A stretch of 42,412 nt of DNA from an uncultured Collinsella sp. (GCA_905194675.1 CAJJTG010000017.1:1-42412); one strand, 5' to 3'; positions 10,063-18,379 are shown, counted from the stretch's first letter. Program-made: numbers and translations. Notes: generated by a model not told the origin, from the sequence alone.

Positions 10063-11661
10063 TTAGTTCTCCTCTGATCCAGAAACATCCGAATGGTGCT
10101 TGGCCATGAACTGCTGCTTGAAGTCGCCGATGACGCGCAAGAGCTCAGCCTTGGTGTCATCATCGATCTTCTTGGCGCGAACCTTGTCGAGCAGCGAGCC
10201 AAAGCCATTGTCCATGTACTCGATGAGCTCGGCACGGAAGGGCAGCACGTCGGCGATCTCCAGGTCATCCAGGAAGCCCTCGTTGCCAGCGAACAGCGTA
10301 ACGATCTGCTCGCCAACCTCAAACGGCTTGTAACGCGGCTGCTTCAGGAGCTCGGTCATGCGAGCACCATGGGTCAGCTGCTTCTGAGTAGCCTCGTCGA
10401 GGTCGGAGCCGAACTGCGTAAAGCCAGCGAGCTCCTGGTACGAAGCGAGGTCCAGACGGAGGTTGCCGGCGACCTGCTTCATGGCCTTGGTCTGCGCATC
10501 GCCACCGACGCGGGACACGGAGATGCCCACGTCGACTGCCGGGCGCTGACCCTGGAAGAAGAGCTCGGACTGCAGGTAGATCTGACCATCGGTAATGGAA
10601 ATGACGTTGGTCGGAATGTAGGCCGAGACGTCGCCGTCCTGGGTCTCGATGATCGGCAGTGCCGTCATGGAGCCGTAACCGTTCTTCTTGGACATCTTGA
10701 CGGCACGCTCGAGCAGACGAGAGTGCAGGTAGAAGATGTCGCCAGGATAGGCCTCGCGTCCGGGCGGACGATGCAGCGTCAGCGACATCTGACGGTAGGC
10801 CACAGCCTGCTTGGACAGGTCGTCGTAGATGACGAGCACGTGGCCGCCGGGGTTGGTCTCGCTGGCGGGCTTGCCGTCCTCGCCGTTGTACATGAAGAAC
10901 TCGCCGATAGCGGCACCGGCCATAGGCGCGATGTACTGCATAGGGGCGGAATCGGCAGCGGTGGCCGAAACGATGATGGTGTAGTCGAGCGCACCGTGCT
11001 GAGCGAGGGTCTCGCGGATGTTGGCAACCGTGGAGGCCTTCTGGCCGATGGCGACATAGATGCAGACCATGCCCTTGCCGCGCTGGTTGAGAATAGCGTC
11101 GATGGCGATGGCGGTCTTACCGGTCTTACGGTCGCCGATGATGAGCTCACGCTGACCGCGGCCAATAGGCACCATGGAGTCGATAGCGAGCAGACCGGTC
11201 TGAACCGGCTCGCACACCGGGGTACGGTCGATGACGCCGGGGGCCTTGAACTCGATGGGGCGACGGTGCGTGGCGACGATGTCGCCCAGGCCGTCGATGG
11301 GCTGGCCGAGCGGATTGACGACGCGGCCGAGCATGGCACGGCTCACGGGGATATCCATAATGCGGCCAGTGGTGCGGCACTCGTCGCCTTCCTTGATGGA
11401 GTCGACGGCACCGAACAGAACGGCGCCGACCTCGTCACGGTCAAGGTTCTGGGCAAGGCCGAAGACGGTCTCACCGGTATCGGAGCTCTTGAACTCCAGA
11501 AGCTCGCCTGCCATGGCGCTCTTGAGGCCGGAGACGCGCGCGATGCCGTCGCCTACCTCGTCGACCGTTGAAACCTCATGCGTATCGACCGTCGCGGAGA
11601 GGCTCGTGAGCTGCTCCTGCAGTTTCTTGGCGATATCCTGGGCATTGAGGGTTTCGGACAT
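10063..11661 (-). CDS. atpA: F1Fo ATP synthase alpha subunit
   Basis: Non-catalytic nucleotide-binding F1 subunit, 532 aa. Walker A GDRKTGKT (176-183); other blocks include VNPLGQPIDG, PGREAYPGDIFYLHSRLLERA and the C-terminal ELLKQPRYKPFEV. It is about 20-30 residues longer than the E. coli protein, partly from a loop around GKPASETNPGGH, as in other actinobacteria. Its ATG overlaps the atpH stop (TAATG), again pointing to translational coupling. Confidence 0.97.
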   Translation of the reverse strand: MSETLNAQDIAKKLQEQLTSLSATVDTHEVSTVDEVGDGIARVSGLKSAMAGELLEFKSSDTGETVFGLAQNLDRDEVGAVLFGAVDSIKEGDECRTTGRIMDIPVSRAMLGRVVNPLGQPIDGLGDIVATHRRPIEFKAPGVIDRTPVCEPVQTGLLAIDSMVPIGRGQRELIIGDRKTGKTAIAIDAILNQRGKGMVCIYVAIGQKASTVANIRETLAQHGALDYTIIVSATAADSAPMQYIAPMAGAAIGEFFMYNGEDGKPASETNPGGHVLVIYDDLSKQAVAYRQMSLTLHRPPGREAYPGDIFYLHSRLLERAVKMSKKNGYGSMTALPIIETQDGDVSAYIPTNVISITDGQIYLQSELFFQGQRPAVDVGISVSRVGGDAQTKAMKQVAGNLRLDLASYQELAGFTQFGSDLDEATQKQLTHGARMTELLKQPRYKPFEVGEQIVTLFAGNEGFLDDLEIADVLPFRAELIEYMDNGFGSLLDKVRAKKIDDDTKAELLRVIGDFKQQFMAKHHSDVSGSEEN

Positions 11662-12137
11662 TAGGCTTCACCTCCGTACGAATTAGCAGAGTTTGCGAGG
11701 GTCTCCTGCGCGATGCGCAGCCGCGTCTTGACGGAAATATCACGACGCTCGCCGCGGGCCTCGAGCACCAGGCCGCCCACGATAGACGGATCGACCTGCT
11801 CGATAAGGAATACCTTGCGGCCGAAGTCCTGCTCGCATTTCTTAGTGATGGTTTGACGCAGCTCGTCGTCGAGCGGGATCGCCGTGGTGACGGTCACGCC
11901 CACTACATCCTCGTCTTCCTCGGCAACATACTTAAAGGCAGCTGCCACCTTGGGAAGAAGGTCGAGCTGGTCGCGCTTGGACATGGTGTCGAGCACGGCG
12001 ATGATCTCGGGGCTGGCAGAAGCCAAGCGCTCGATCATCTCGAGGTCCTCGAACACATGGTTCTCGGCCTTAGCGGCTTCCAGAAGGGAGCGCGCGTAGG
12101 TCTCGAGCACCTTGTCCTGATAGCGGCTAGTCGGCAT
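11661..12137 (-). CDS. atpH: F1Fo ATP synthase delta subunit
   Basis: 158-aa OSCP/delta subunit that joins the peripheral stalk to the top of F1. The N-terminal helical domain begins YQDKVLETYARSLLEAA, and the C-terminal end holds VDPSIVGGLVLEARGERRDISVKTRL, the diagnostic delta motif. It overlaps the end of atpF by 11 bp and the atpA start by one base, so it is well embedded in the operon. Confidence 0.95.
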   Translation of the reverse strand: MPTSRYQDKVLETYARSLLEAAKAENHVFEDLEMIERLASASPEIIAVLDTMSKRDQLDLLPKVAAAFKYVAEEDEDVVGVTVTTAIPLDDELRQTITKKCEQDFGRKVFLIEQVDPSIVGGLVLEARGERRDISVKTRLRIAQETLANSANSYGGEA

Positions 12138-12729
12138 TCAGGCTACCTGCTTCCTGGATGTAGCGCTCGATGAGCTTCTTCTGCTCGGTCTCGTCCTCGA
12201 GTGCCTCGCCCACGATCTTGGTGGCGACGGCAACGGACAGGTCGGCGATGGAGCTCGCGGCACCGGCGTAAATGGACTTGCGCTCGTCCTCGACGGTCGT
12301 ATGGGCCTTGGCGATGATCTCCTCGGCCTCCTTGTGAGCAGCCTCGATGATACGGGCGCGCTCGGACTCGGCGTCCTTACGGGCCTCGAGAACGATGTCG
12401 GCAGCCTGACGACGGGCGTCGGTGACGATCGAGTCGGACTCAGCGCGCTTGGCGATAGCCTCCTGCTTGGTCTTCTCGGCCTCGTCGAGGCTCTCCTCGA
12501 TCTTCTTGCCGCGCTCCTCCATGGTTTTCATGATGCCCGGCAGGGCGACCTTGGCCAGCACGATCCAGATGATCAGGAAGGCGATAAGCGCCGGGATGAA
12601 CTCCGCCATCTTAGGGATGAGGATGTCCGCACCGGCAGCGCCGTCCTCGGCGAACGCGGAAACCGGCATGAGCAGCGCGGCCGCGGACGCGGAGAGTGCG
12701 ATCGCGCTCTTCTGGGATGAAAGATTCAT
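12127..12729 (-). CDS. atpF: F1Fo ATP synthase subunit b, with a signal-peptide-like N-terminus
   Basis: 200-aa peripheral-stalk subunit. Residues 1-27 look like a cleavable signal peptide (hydrophobic run ending MPVSAFA, then EDG). A true membrane helix (about 43-62, AEFIPALIAFLIIWIVL) follows, then a long charged helix (65-150) that dimerises and binds delta. The extra N-terminal segment adds about 30 residues to the usual length. b subunits have their N-terminus outside, so a cleaved signal would fit that topology. It lies 15 bp after atpE and overlaps atpH. Confidence 0.93.
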   Translation of the reverse strand: MNLSSQKSAIALSASAAALLMPVSAFAEDGAAGADILIPKMAEFIPALIAFLIIWIVLAKVALPGIMKTMEERGKKIEESLDEAEKTKQEAIAKRAESDSIVTDARRQAADIVLEARKDAESERARIIEAAHKEAEEIIAKAHTTVEDERKSIYAGAASSIADLSVAVATKIVGEALEDETEQKKLIERYIQEAGSLNAD

Positions 12730-12744
12730 ACTTGACGCTCCGTG

Positions 12745-12939
12745 CTATTTAACGATCAGCGCGACAACGAAGCCGATCAGAGCCAGAGCCTCGCCGAAGG
12801 CGGAGCCCATGATGAAGACGGTGAACACGCGCCCCTGGACCTCAGGCTGACGGGCCATAGCACCCGTAGCACCCAGAGCAGACAGGCCGATAGCAAGACC
12901 AGCGCCGATAACACCGAGACCGTAACCGATAACTCCCAC
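12745..12939 (-). CDS. atpE: F1Fo ATP synthase subunit c
   Basis: Rotor-ring proteolipid, 64 aa, short for the family (70-90). Two membrane helices flank the loop ARQPE. The ion-binding carboxylate is Glu50 in GSAFGEALALIGF. The position that holds Gln in helix 1 of sodium-type rings is Ile, and the residue after Glu50 is Ala rather than Ser/Thr, so proton coupling is the likely mode. The start is GTG at 12939 with a strong AGGAGG about 4 nt upstream. Confidence 0.93.
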   Translation of the reverse strand: MGVIGYGLGVIGAGLAIGLSALGATGAMARQPEVQGRVFTVFIMGSAFGEALALIGFVVALIVK

Positions 12940-13063
12940 GATTCCTCCTTTGTCGTGCGTGTCTTATTTCACGCAGGATAACCTTTTTATAACTGCCGGG
13001 CTCCATGGGTACGGGCACCGGCGGTTTAACGAATTGCCTTACCTTGAAGACGCGAACGGAAGC

Positions 13064-13867
13064 CTACTCCTCCTCCGCGACCTCCTCTGCCTCAGAGACA
13101 TACACGGCGGTAAGGACCGTGAAGACGTAAGCCTGGATGGCGCCGACCACAAGCTCGATCGCATAGATCAGGATGAGGATGGCAAGCCAGGCCAGCGAAG
13201 GCAGGGCGCCGACGGCGTGGGCCGCGGAAACCTGCTGAAGCAGCGGCTGCATGAACATGCTCGCCATGATGGCGAACGAACCCATGACCACGTGTCCTGC
13301 GAACATGTTGCAGAACAGACGGACGGCGAGCGTGATGAGGCGCAGGAAGGTCGAAAAGAGCTCGACGACCCACACGAGCACGTTCATCGGGAAGCTCACG
13401 CCCTGCGGGGCGAGGCTCTTGATGTAGCCGATCACGCCGTGAGCCTTGCATCCGTAGTAGATGAAGTACACGAAGGCAAAGATGGCGAGCGCGGCGGTGG
13501 AGCCGATTGCGCCGGTGCCGGGCTTCATTCCCGGGATCAGGCCGATCATATTATTGATCAGGATGAACAGGAAAAGCGAGCACAGGAACGGGAAGTGCTT
13601 CTTCCAGTTCTCACCCACGACGCCCTTGCCGATATCGTTCTCGACGTACTCGATGATGTACTCGAAACCGTTGACGAAGAAGCCCTTGGGAACCAGGGTC
13701 TGCTTCTTCTTGAACACGGCCAGGACGATCAGGAGCACGATCGTGGAGACGATCAGCCAAAACGAGTACTGCGTGATGCCGCAGCTCAGATCGCCCACGA
13801 CAGGGGTGGAGCTGAACTCGCTGACCAGATGATTAATCTCATCAGGCAGCTTTTCAAAAATTTCCAC
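13064..13867 (-). CDS. atpB: F1Fo ATP synthase subunit a
   Basis: 267-aa membrane stator with the ion half-channels; about five or six membrane helices. The essential Arg is Arg183 in LITLAVRLFCNMFAGH. The C-terminal helix before the end (LAILILIYAIELVVGAIQAYVFTVL) carries the conserved Glu and Gln of the exit channel. The GTG start at 13867 has AAGGT upstream. It lies 3 bp after the small membrane protein and 120 bp before atpE. Confidence 0.95.
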   Translation of the reverse strand: MEIFEKLPDEINHLVSEFSSTPVVGDLSCGITQYSFWLIVSTIVLLIVLAVFKKKQTLVPKGFFVNGFEYIIEYVENDIGKGVVGENWKKHFPFLCSLFLFILINNMIGLIPGMKPGTGAIGSTAALAIFAFVYFIYYGCKAHGVIGYIKSLAPQGVSFPMNVLVWVVELFSTFLRLITLAVRLFCNMFAGHVVMGSFAIMASMFMQPLLQQVSAAHAVGALPSLAWLAILILIYAIELVVGAIQAYVFTVLTAVYVSEAEEVAEEE

Positions 13868-13870
13868 GAC

Positions 13871-14182
13871 TTACCTTTCGACCTCATGAGGATCTCGCAG
13901 CGCCTTGGCGACACGAACCGTGCAGGCGGCCATAAAGGCCACGAAGCCGATCGCCTCGCCCAGGAGGAACATGCGAAATGCCTCTCCGAACAACACAAAC
14001 ACAACCAAGGTAAAGACGAGCAGAGCGATTGCCGAGACCGCCAGACTCACCATACCCTTGAGCATGTCCGCATTCTGCTTATCGTCAAGAACCGGCTTGA
14101 GCGTAAAGACAAAGGGAAGGAAGGCAATTGCGCCCGCGATGGCGCCTGCAACGATAGCGAGCAGATCGGCTATCTGAAACAC
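13871..14182 (-). CDS. atpI: Small AtpI-like membrane protein, first gene of the ATP synthase operon
   Basis: About 103 aa, hydrophobic, with three or four predicted membrane segments (AIVAGAIAGAIAFLPFVF, GMVSLAVSAIALLVFTLVV, FLLGEAIGFVAFMAACTV). It occupies the AtpI place upstream of atpB; AtpI proteins are poorly conserved and assist c-ring assembly or Mg transport. I prefer the GTG at 14182 because GAGG lies 6 nt upstream; an alternative GTG at 14194 has its ribosome site only 2 nt away. The assignment rests on position and hydrophobic profile rather than on a sequence motif. Confidence 0.7.
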   Translation of the reverse strand: MFQIADLLAIVAGAIAGAIAFLPFVFTLKPVLDDKQNADMLKGMVSLAVSAIALLVFTLVVFVLFGEAFRMFLLGEAIGFVAFMAACTVRVAKALRDPHEVER

Positions 14183-14244
14183 TGGCGTCCTCACTTTCCT
14201 TCTTTAACGCTTCCCAGAACAGTTCCCGCCAAACATTGGTGACT

Positions 14245-14272
14245 ATTGTACGAGCCAATCGCCAAAGTACAA
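14245..14272 (-). promoter_or_regulatory. Likely promoter of the ATP synthase operon
   Basis: On the minus strand TTGTAC (-35), a 16-bp spacer and TACAAT (-10) lie about 60 bp upstream of the atpI-like gene. Match to the vegetative consensus is 4/6 and 5/6. Confidence 0.6.
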
Positions 14273-14322
14273 CTGAAAAAGCATCGGTTAATACGCACCT
14301 GTTCGTTTTCTTAAGACCTTCT

Positions 14323-14463
14323 TTATGCCGCAGGTAGGTAATACGTTTTTCTCGAACCCTTCAGGGCAAAACGTCCGTTAACAGGAGTGCGCGCGAACGC
14401 CTTTTGCTCGCCCGCGCGCACCATCTCTTCGTATTTGTGACCGTAGCCGACAAGGCCCAACGA
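14323..14463 (-). other. In-frame open stretch directly after the upp stop codon
   Basis: After the TAG stop of upp the same frame continues for 46 sense codons to a TAA at 14323-14325, reading SLGLVGYGHKYEEMVRAGEQ and onward. Codon choice resembles the surrounding genes. It may be a former C-terminal extension cut off by the TAG, a small independent ORF (TTG or an internal ATG), or chance. Nothing identifies it as a known domain. Confidence 0.35.
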
Positions 14464-15111
14464 CTAGAGCGTGCCGTAGATGCGGTCGCCGGCGTCGCCC
14501 AGGCCGGGAACGATGTAGGCTGCCTCGTTGAGATGATCGTCGATGGCGCAGGTATAGATATGCACGTCGGGGTCCTTGTCGGTCAGCGACTTGAGACCCT
14601 CGGGCGCCGCGACGATGCACAGCATACGGATGTCCTTGACACCGCGCTCGCGCAGATAGCTGATAGCCATCTCGGCCGAGCCGCCCGTGGCGAGCATGGG
14701 GTCGACGACCAGGCAGATGCGCTGGTCGATATCCTTGGGCATCTTGCAGTAATACTCGTGCGGCTCGTGGGTAACCTCGTCGCGCTCCATGCCGATGTGG
14801 CCCACGCGAGCGGAGGGCACCAGGTCGAGGATGCCGTCGACCATGCCAAGACCCGCACGCAGGATGGGCACGATGGCGAGTTTCTTGCCGGCGAGCTGTT
14901 TGAACGTGGCGGTAGTGATGGGGGTCTCGACCTCGACATCTTCCATAGGCAGGTCGCGCATGGCCTCGTAGCCGTCAAAAAGCGCGAGTTCGCGCACGAG
15001 CTGGCGGAACTGGTTGGTGCCGGTGTTTTTGTCGCGCAGGATCGACAGCTTGTGCTGGACGAGCGGGTGATCGACAAGCGTCACACGGGACGCGTCGTAG
15101 GTGACGGTCAT
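14464..15111 (-). CDS. upp: Uracil phosphoribosyltransferase
   Basis: Pyrimidine salvage enzyme that makes UMP from uracil and PRPP. 215 aa, normal length. The PRPP loop is VVDPMLATGGSA; PILRAGLGMVDG and the C-terminal uracil-binding block YIVPGLGDAGDRIYGT are diagnostic. The ATG at 15111 is chosen because AAGGGG lies upstream; the frame is open further to 15171 but those codons do not resemble the family. A short hairpin (GGCCG / CGGCC) lies just upstream of the ribosome site. Confidence 0.95.
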   Translation of the reverse strand: MTVTYDASRVTLVDHPLVQHKLSILRDKNTGTNQFRQLVRELALFDGYEAMRDLPMEDVEVETPITTATFKQLAGKKLAIVPILRAGLGMVDGILDLVPSARVGHIGMERDEVTHEPHEYYCKMPKDIDQRICLVVDPMLATGGSAEMAISYLRERGVKDIRMLCIVAAPEGLKSLTDKDPDVHIYTCAIDDHLNEAAYIVPGLGDAGDRIYGTL

Positions 15112-15234
15112 GGGTTGATTGCCCCTTTCGTTGCGGCCGCAAAACGGCCTAGCTGACAAGGCGCGCAGCAATGTTGCCGCCGCACGCCATGCATAAGTTT
15201 AGCGGTTTGTCGTATCGAGCGGCCCATCGCAGCC

Positions 15235-16776
15235 CTACTGTGCGGTACTGAGCGAGCGCCTGACTGCGTCACACCAGCCCGCAAGGTTTTGCTCGCGACG
15301 CTCGGCAGACATGTGGGGAAGGAAGGTCCTAACGATCTGGGCATTTTGCTCCAGCTCTTCTAGGTCTTCCCAATAGCCGACGGCAAGACCCGCCAAGTAC
15401 GCGGCACCGATTGCCGTGGTCTCCACCGTCTCGCATTGCAGCACGGGGATATCCAGCAGGTCGGCCTGGAATTGCATGATGAACTCGTTGCGCGAGGCAC
15501 CGCCATCGACAGACAGGCGCTCGATCGAAAGCCCCACGTCCTGCTCCATGGCGCGCAGCACGTCGTAGCTCTGATATGCCATGGATTCGCAGGCGGCACG
15601 TACGATGGTCGCACGGCTCGAGGCGCCGGTCAGACCGCACACGATACCGCGGGCATGCGGGTCCCACCAGGGAGCGCCCAAACCCGCAAAGGCGGGAACG
15701 AAGTAGCAGCCCTCGTTGTCGTTAATCGAAGCGGCAAGTTGTGCCGACTCGCTCACGCTCGAGATGATGCCCACGTTGTTGCGAAGCCAGTTCATGGTGG
15801 AGCCGGCGGCAAAGATAGAACCCTCGAGCGCATAGCTGATTTTGCCGTCCGCGGCGATACCGATCGTGGAGACCAGACCGTTCTTGGATTCGACGATCTC
15901 GTCGCCGGTGTTCATGAGCATAAAGCAACCCGTGCCATAGGTGTTTTTGGTCTGGCCGGGACGGAAGCAGCAGTGGCCGAACAGCGACGCCTGCTGATCG
16001 CCCACCACGCCCATGATGGGTGGCATGTTGGTCATGATGTCGCTCGCGACGCGACCGTAGTCGCCCGAACTCCAGCGAACCTCGGGCATCATGGAACGCG
16101 GGACGTCGAAAAGCGCCAGCAGATCGTCGTCCCAATCAAGCGTATGGATATTAAAGAGCGCGGTGCGGCTGGCATTGGTGTAGTCGGTGGCAAAGACCTG
16201 ACCGCCAGTGAGGTTGTAGATGAGCCAGGTGTCGATGGTGCCGAACATGAGGTCGCCCGTCGCCGCGCTCTCACGCGCACCGTCGACGTTATCGAGAATC
16301 CACTGCACCTTGGAGGCCGAGAAATACGGGTCGAGCGTAAGCCCCGTGCGGGAGCGCACCAGCTCCTCGCAACCCTGTTCAACCAACGCGTCGATTGCCG
16401 GCGCGGTACGGCGGCACTGCCATACGATGGCGTTATAGATCGGCTGACCGCTCACGCGGTCCCAGACCACCGTGGTCTCGCGCTGGTTGGAGATGCCGAT
16501 GGCGGCAATGCGGTCGGAGTGGATACCGCTCTTAAACTGGACTTCCATCATGACGGCGATCTGGCTGGCAAGGACCGCCATGGGGTCTTGCTCCACCCAG
16601 CCAGGGCGCGGGAAGCTGGTTTTGACGCTACGACGCGCCTGGGCGACGATGCAGCCGTACTCGTCGACGATGGTCGCAAGTACCGAGGTGGTGCCGCAGT
16701 CGAGCGCCATGATGTAGGAACCGCCGAAGCTAAACGAGGCGTCTTCCATACCCAGGCTACCTAGATTCAACGACAT
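15235..16776 (-). CDS. glpK: Glycerol kinase
   Basis: 513-aa FGGY-family kinase that phosphorylates glycerol to glycerol 3-phosphate. The ATPase-fold phosphate loop is ALDCGTTSV, followed by NQRETTVVWDRVSGQPIYNA and IVWQCRRTAP, which are specific for glycerol kinases. The ATP-binding C-terminal half has GTGCFMLMNTG, GLGAPWWDPHARG and SVDGGASRNEFIMQFQAD. The ATG at 16776 has AAGGTG at good spacing. It lies 13 bp after tsaC, probably in the same transcript; no glpF or glpD is next to it. Confidence 0.96.
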   Translation of the reverse strand: MSLNLGSLGMEDASFSFGGSYIMALDCGTTSVLATIVDEYGCIVAQARRSVKTSFPRPGWVEQDPMAVLASQIAVMMEVQFKSGIHSDRIAAIGISNQRETTVVWDRVSGQPIYNAIVWQCRRTAPAIDALVEQGCEELVRSRTGLTLDPYFSASKVQWILDNVDGARESAATGDLMFGTIDTWLIYNLTGGQVFATDYTNASRTALFNIHTLDWDDDLLALFDVPRSMMPEVRWSSGDYGRVASDIMTNMPPIMGVVGDQQASLFGHCCFRPGQTKNTYGTGCFMLMNTGDEIVESKNGLVSTIGIAADGKISYALEGSIFAAGSTMNWLRNNVGIISSVSESAQLAASINDNEGCYFVPAFAGLGAPWWDPHARGIVCGLTGASSRATIVRAACESMAYQSYDVLRAMEQDVGLSIERLSVDGGASRNEFIMQFQADLLDIPVLQCETVETTAIGAAYLAGLAVGYWEDLEELEQNAQIVRTFLPHMSAERREQNLAGWCDAVRRSLSTAQ

Positions 16777-16789
16777 CGCTTACACCTTT

Positions 16790-17533
16790 CTATTGCATCG
16801 GGTCGGACAGGACCCGCTCGATCTCTGATGCGGGAAGCGCGCCTTGGCGCAGGATCTGGAGCTCACCGTGCTGAAACGACACGATGGTCGAGGCATCGCG
16901 ACACGGAGTCTCACCGGCGTCGACGGCAACATCGACACCCTCCAGGATGCGACCCTCGACGGCGGCAAAGCTTGCCGGCGAGGGCGCACCGTGCGTGTTG
17001 GCGCTGGTGCAGGCAAGGGGGCTGCCACAGGCGCGAATGAGCGCCTGCACCACGGGCGAGGCCGAAGCGCGAAGTGCCACCGTGTCGTCGGCGGCGCGCA
17101 TAAAGGTCGGCACGCAGGGGGCCGCCTTGACCACGATAGTCAGGGCGCCCGGCCAGCATCGTCGGGCGAGCACGCGGGCCTCGTTAGGGATATCCACGCC
17201 ATAGCGGTCGAGTGCCTCGGCATCATCGACCAGCCAGGCAACCGTTTGGGTGAGCTCGCGCTGCTTGAGGGTAAAGATACGACGATAGCCGGTACCGAGT
17301 GCGGGGACCGCGGCGCCGTTGACGGTGGCCTGCGGATCTCGCGGCCACGATGGGAATTCGCTTGTATCTTGAGGCACGGCGTCCGAAAAGGCGTTGACCG
17401 CCACGGCGACACCGTAGACCGTCTCGGTCGGGATCAAGGCCAGGCCGCCGCGGTCGAGCACCTCGGCCGTGCGCTCGACGGCAAGCCGATGCGGCTCGCG
17501 CGTTCCCTCGTATACCCGATAGACCGTCTGCAT
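16790..17533 (-). CDS. tsaC: L-threonylcarbamoyladenylate synthase (Sua5/YrdC/TsaC)
   Basis: Makes threonylcarbamoyl-AMP for the t6A37 modification of ANN-decoding tRNAs. 247 aa. GGLALIPTETVYGVAVAVNA is the nucleotide-binding start; RRCWPGALTIVVKA and the block around PLACTSANTHGAPSP complete the YrdC fold. An insertion of about 25 residues lies between VNAFSDA and YRRIFTLKQR, where most family members have only a short linker (KGRP equivalent is RRIFTLKQR). The ATG at 17533 has AAGGGG upstream. prfA-prmC-tsaC is a common gene neighbourhood; here a HicAB pair has come between prmC and tsaC. Confidence 0.9.
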   Translation of the reverse strand: MQTVYRVYEGTREPHRLAVERTAEVLDRGGLALIPTETVYGVAVAVNAFSDAVPQDTSEFPSWPRDPQATVNGAAVPALGTGYRRIFTLKQRELTQTVAWLVDDAEALDRYGVDIPNEARVLARRCWPGALTIVVKAAPCVPTFMRAADDTVALRASASPVVQALIRACGSPLACTSANTHGAPSPASFAAVEGRILEGVDVAVDAGETPCRDASTIVSFQHGELQILRQGALPASEIERVLSDPMQ

Positions 17534-17667
17534 GTGTATGCCAGCCCCTTACGCTCTGGTGCAAGTTTGTTTACTGTGGGGCATTCTCGCACGAAACGTT
17601 CAACCTATTTGACCAGAGCGCATGTTGGTTTGGTGAGCGGCTCTAGTAGTCGGTGAAAGTGAGGGGG

Positions 17668-18114
17668 TTATTGGACTGCGACGAACTTCTTTGGCCTGCC
17701 GGCGTGGCGTTTTTGGGCTGCGTAGCGCTCGATGCTGTCTATCGTTATCATCCGACGGCCATCGACGAGTTCAACAACGAGTTTTCCGGCTTTGACCAGC
17801 GCGGTAATCCGCGGAGCGGAGACTTTGAGGTCCAGCGCTGCGTCTTTAAATGTTCGGCACGCCGCTTCCCGAGCGTCCTCGTGGTCGATTTCGACTGAAA
17901 GGGCCACGACCTCGGCCGAGCGTTCGTACCCTGCCGGAGTCAAACCGTTGTTGAGGTCGTCGGCCAAAAACGCCATCAGCGCCTCGGTGGCATGGGCAAT
18001 CGCTTCTTCGCGCGTATCGCCATCGGCAAAGGCGCCGGGAATCTGCGGGAAGCTGGCGCAGTAACCGTCGTCTTCTTTTATGAGAACGCAGTCATAGGTA
18101 AATCGCTGCCTCAT
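17668..18114 (-). CDS. hicB: HicB-type antitoxin with an AT-hook-like tail
   Basis: 148 aa. The N-terminal half is the HicB fold (RFTYDCVLIKEDDGYCASF, PGAFADGDTREEAIAHATEAL, residues 1-60) that neutralises HicA. The C-terminal half (about 60-135) includes a helix-turn-helix-like stretch, VSAPRITALVKAGKLVVEL, and ends RHAGRPKKF, an AT-hook-like motif (Gly-Arg-Pro with basic flanks). The ATG at 18114 has GGAGG upstream; it starts 12 bp after the toxin stop. It presumably binds the AT-rich palindrome at 18336-18357 and represses the pair. Confidence 0.85.
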   Translation of the reverse strand: MRQRFTYDCVLIKEDDGYCASFPQIPGAFADGDTREEAIAHATEALMAFLADDLNNGLTPAGYERSAEVVALSVEIDHEDAREAACRTFKDAALDLKVSAPRITALVKAGKLVVELVDGRRMITIDSIERYAAQKRHAGRPKKFVAVQ

Positions 18115-18125
18115 TTTGCCTCCAA

Positions 18126-18311
18126 CTACCATCCAGCTTGGCGACGAATACTTGCCCACGTGCCCTTCTTTGGTCGATCACCACCAGAGCCGTTCACGGT
18201 GACAACACGGTCACCAGAAACATACTTAGCATGACTACCGACTTGCGCGACCTTCACGAATCCATCGTGCTTGAGTAGGGCAATGATTTCCCGAAAGGTA
18301 GGAGGTTGCAT
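18126..18311 (-). CDS. hicA: HicA-type mRNA interferase toxin
   Basis: 61 aa, double-stranded-RNA-binding-like fold of the HicA family, which cleaves mRNA. The catalytic His is His27 in QVGSHAKYV; TFREIIALLKHDGF and the C-terminal KKGTWASIRRQAG are typical. GAGGT precedes the ATG. Toxin comes first and antitoxin second, the normal order for hicAB. The promoter is strongly AT-rich, unlike its surroundings, which suggests the pair came in by transfer between prmC and tsaC. Confidence 0.87.
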   Translation of the reverse strand: MQPPTFREIIALLKHDGFVKVAQVGSHAKYVSGDRVVTVNGSGGDRPKKGTWASIRRQAGW

Positions 18312-18335
18312 GGGCCGACCTCTTTCAGCCGTCCT

Positions 18336-18357
18336 AATTATAAATTAATTTATAATT
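18336..18357. promoter_or_regulatory. Perfect 22-bp AT-only palindrome, candidate HicB operator
   Basis: Every base from 18336 to 18357 is A or T and the whole is self-complementary (half-site AATTATAAATT). It covers the -10 box and most of the spacer of the hicA promoter, the expected place for an autorepressor site. Confidence 0.75.
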
Positions 18358-18365
18358 TTTGCTAA
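18337..18365 (-). promoter_or_regulatory. hicAB promoter
   Basis: On the minus strand TTAGCA (-35), a 17-bp spacer and a perfect TATAAT (-10) lie 25 bp upstream of the hicA ATG. The 22-bp palindrome overlaps it. Confidence 0.75.
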
Positions 18366-18379
18366 CCAGTTAATAAATA

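Noticed and set aside
14464..14466. Reading the upp TAG as pyrrolysine or a programmed read-through site
   Set aside because: Upp is complete in length at the TAG, nothing nearby suggests recoding, and RF1, which reads UAG, is encoded in this same window.
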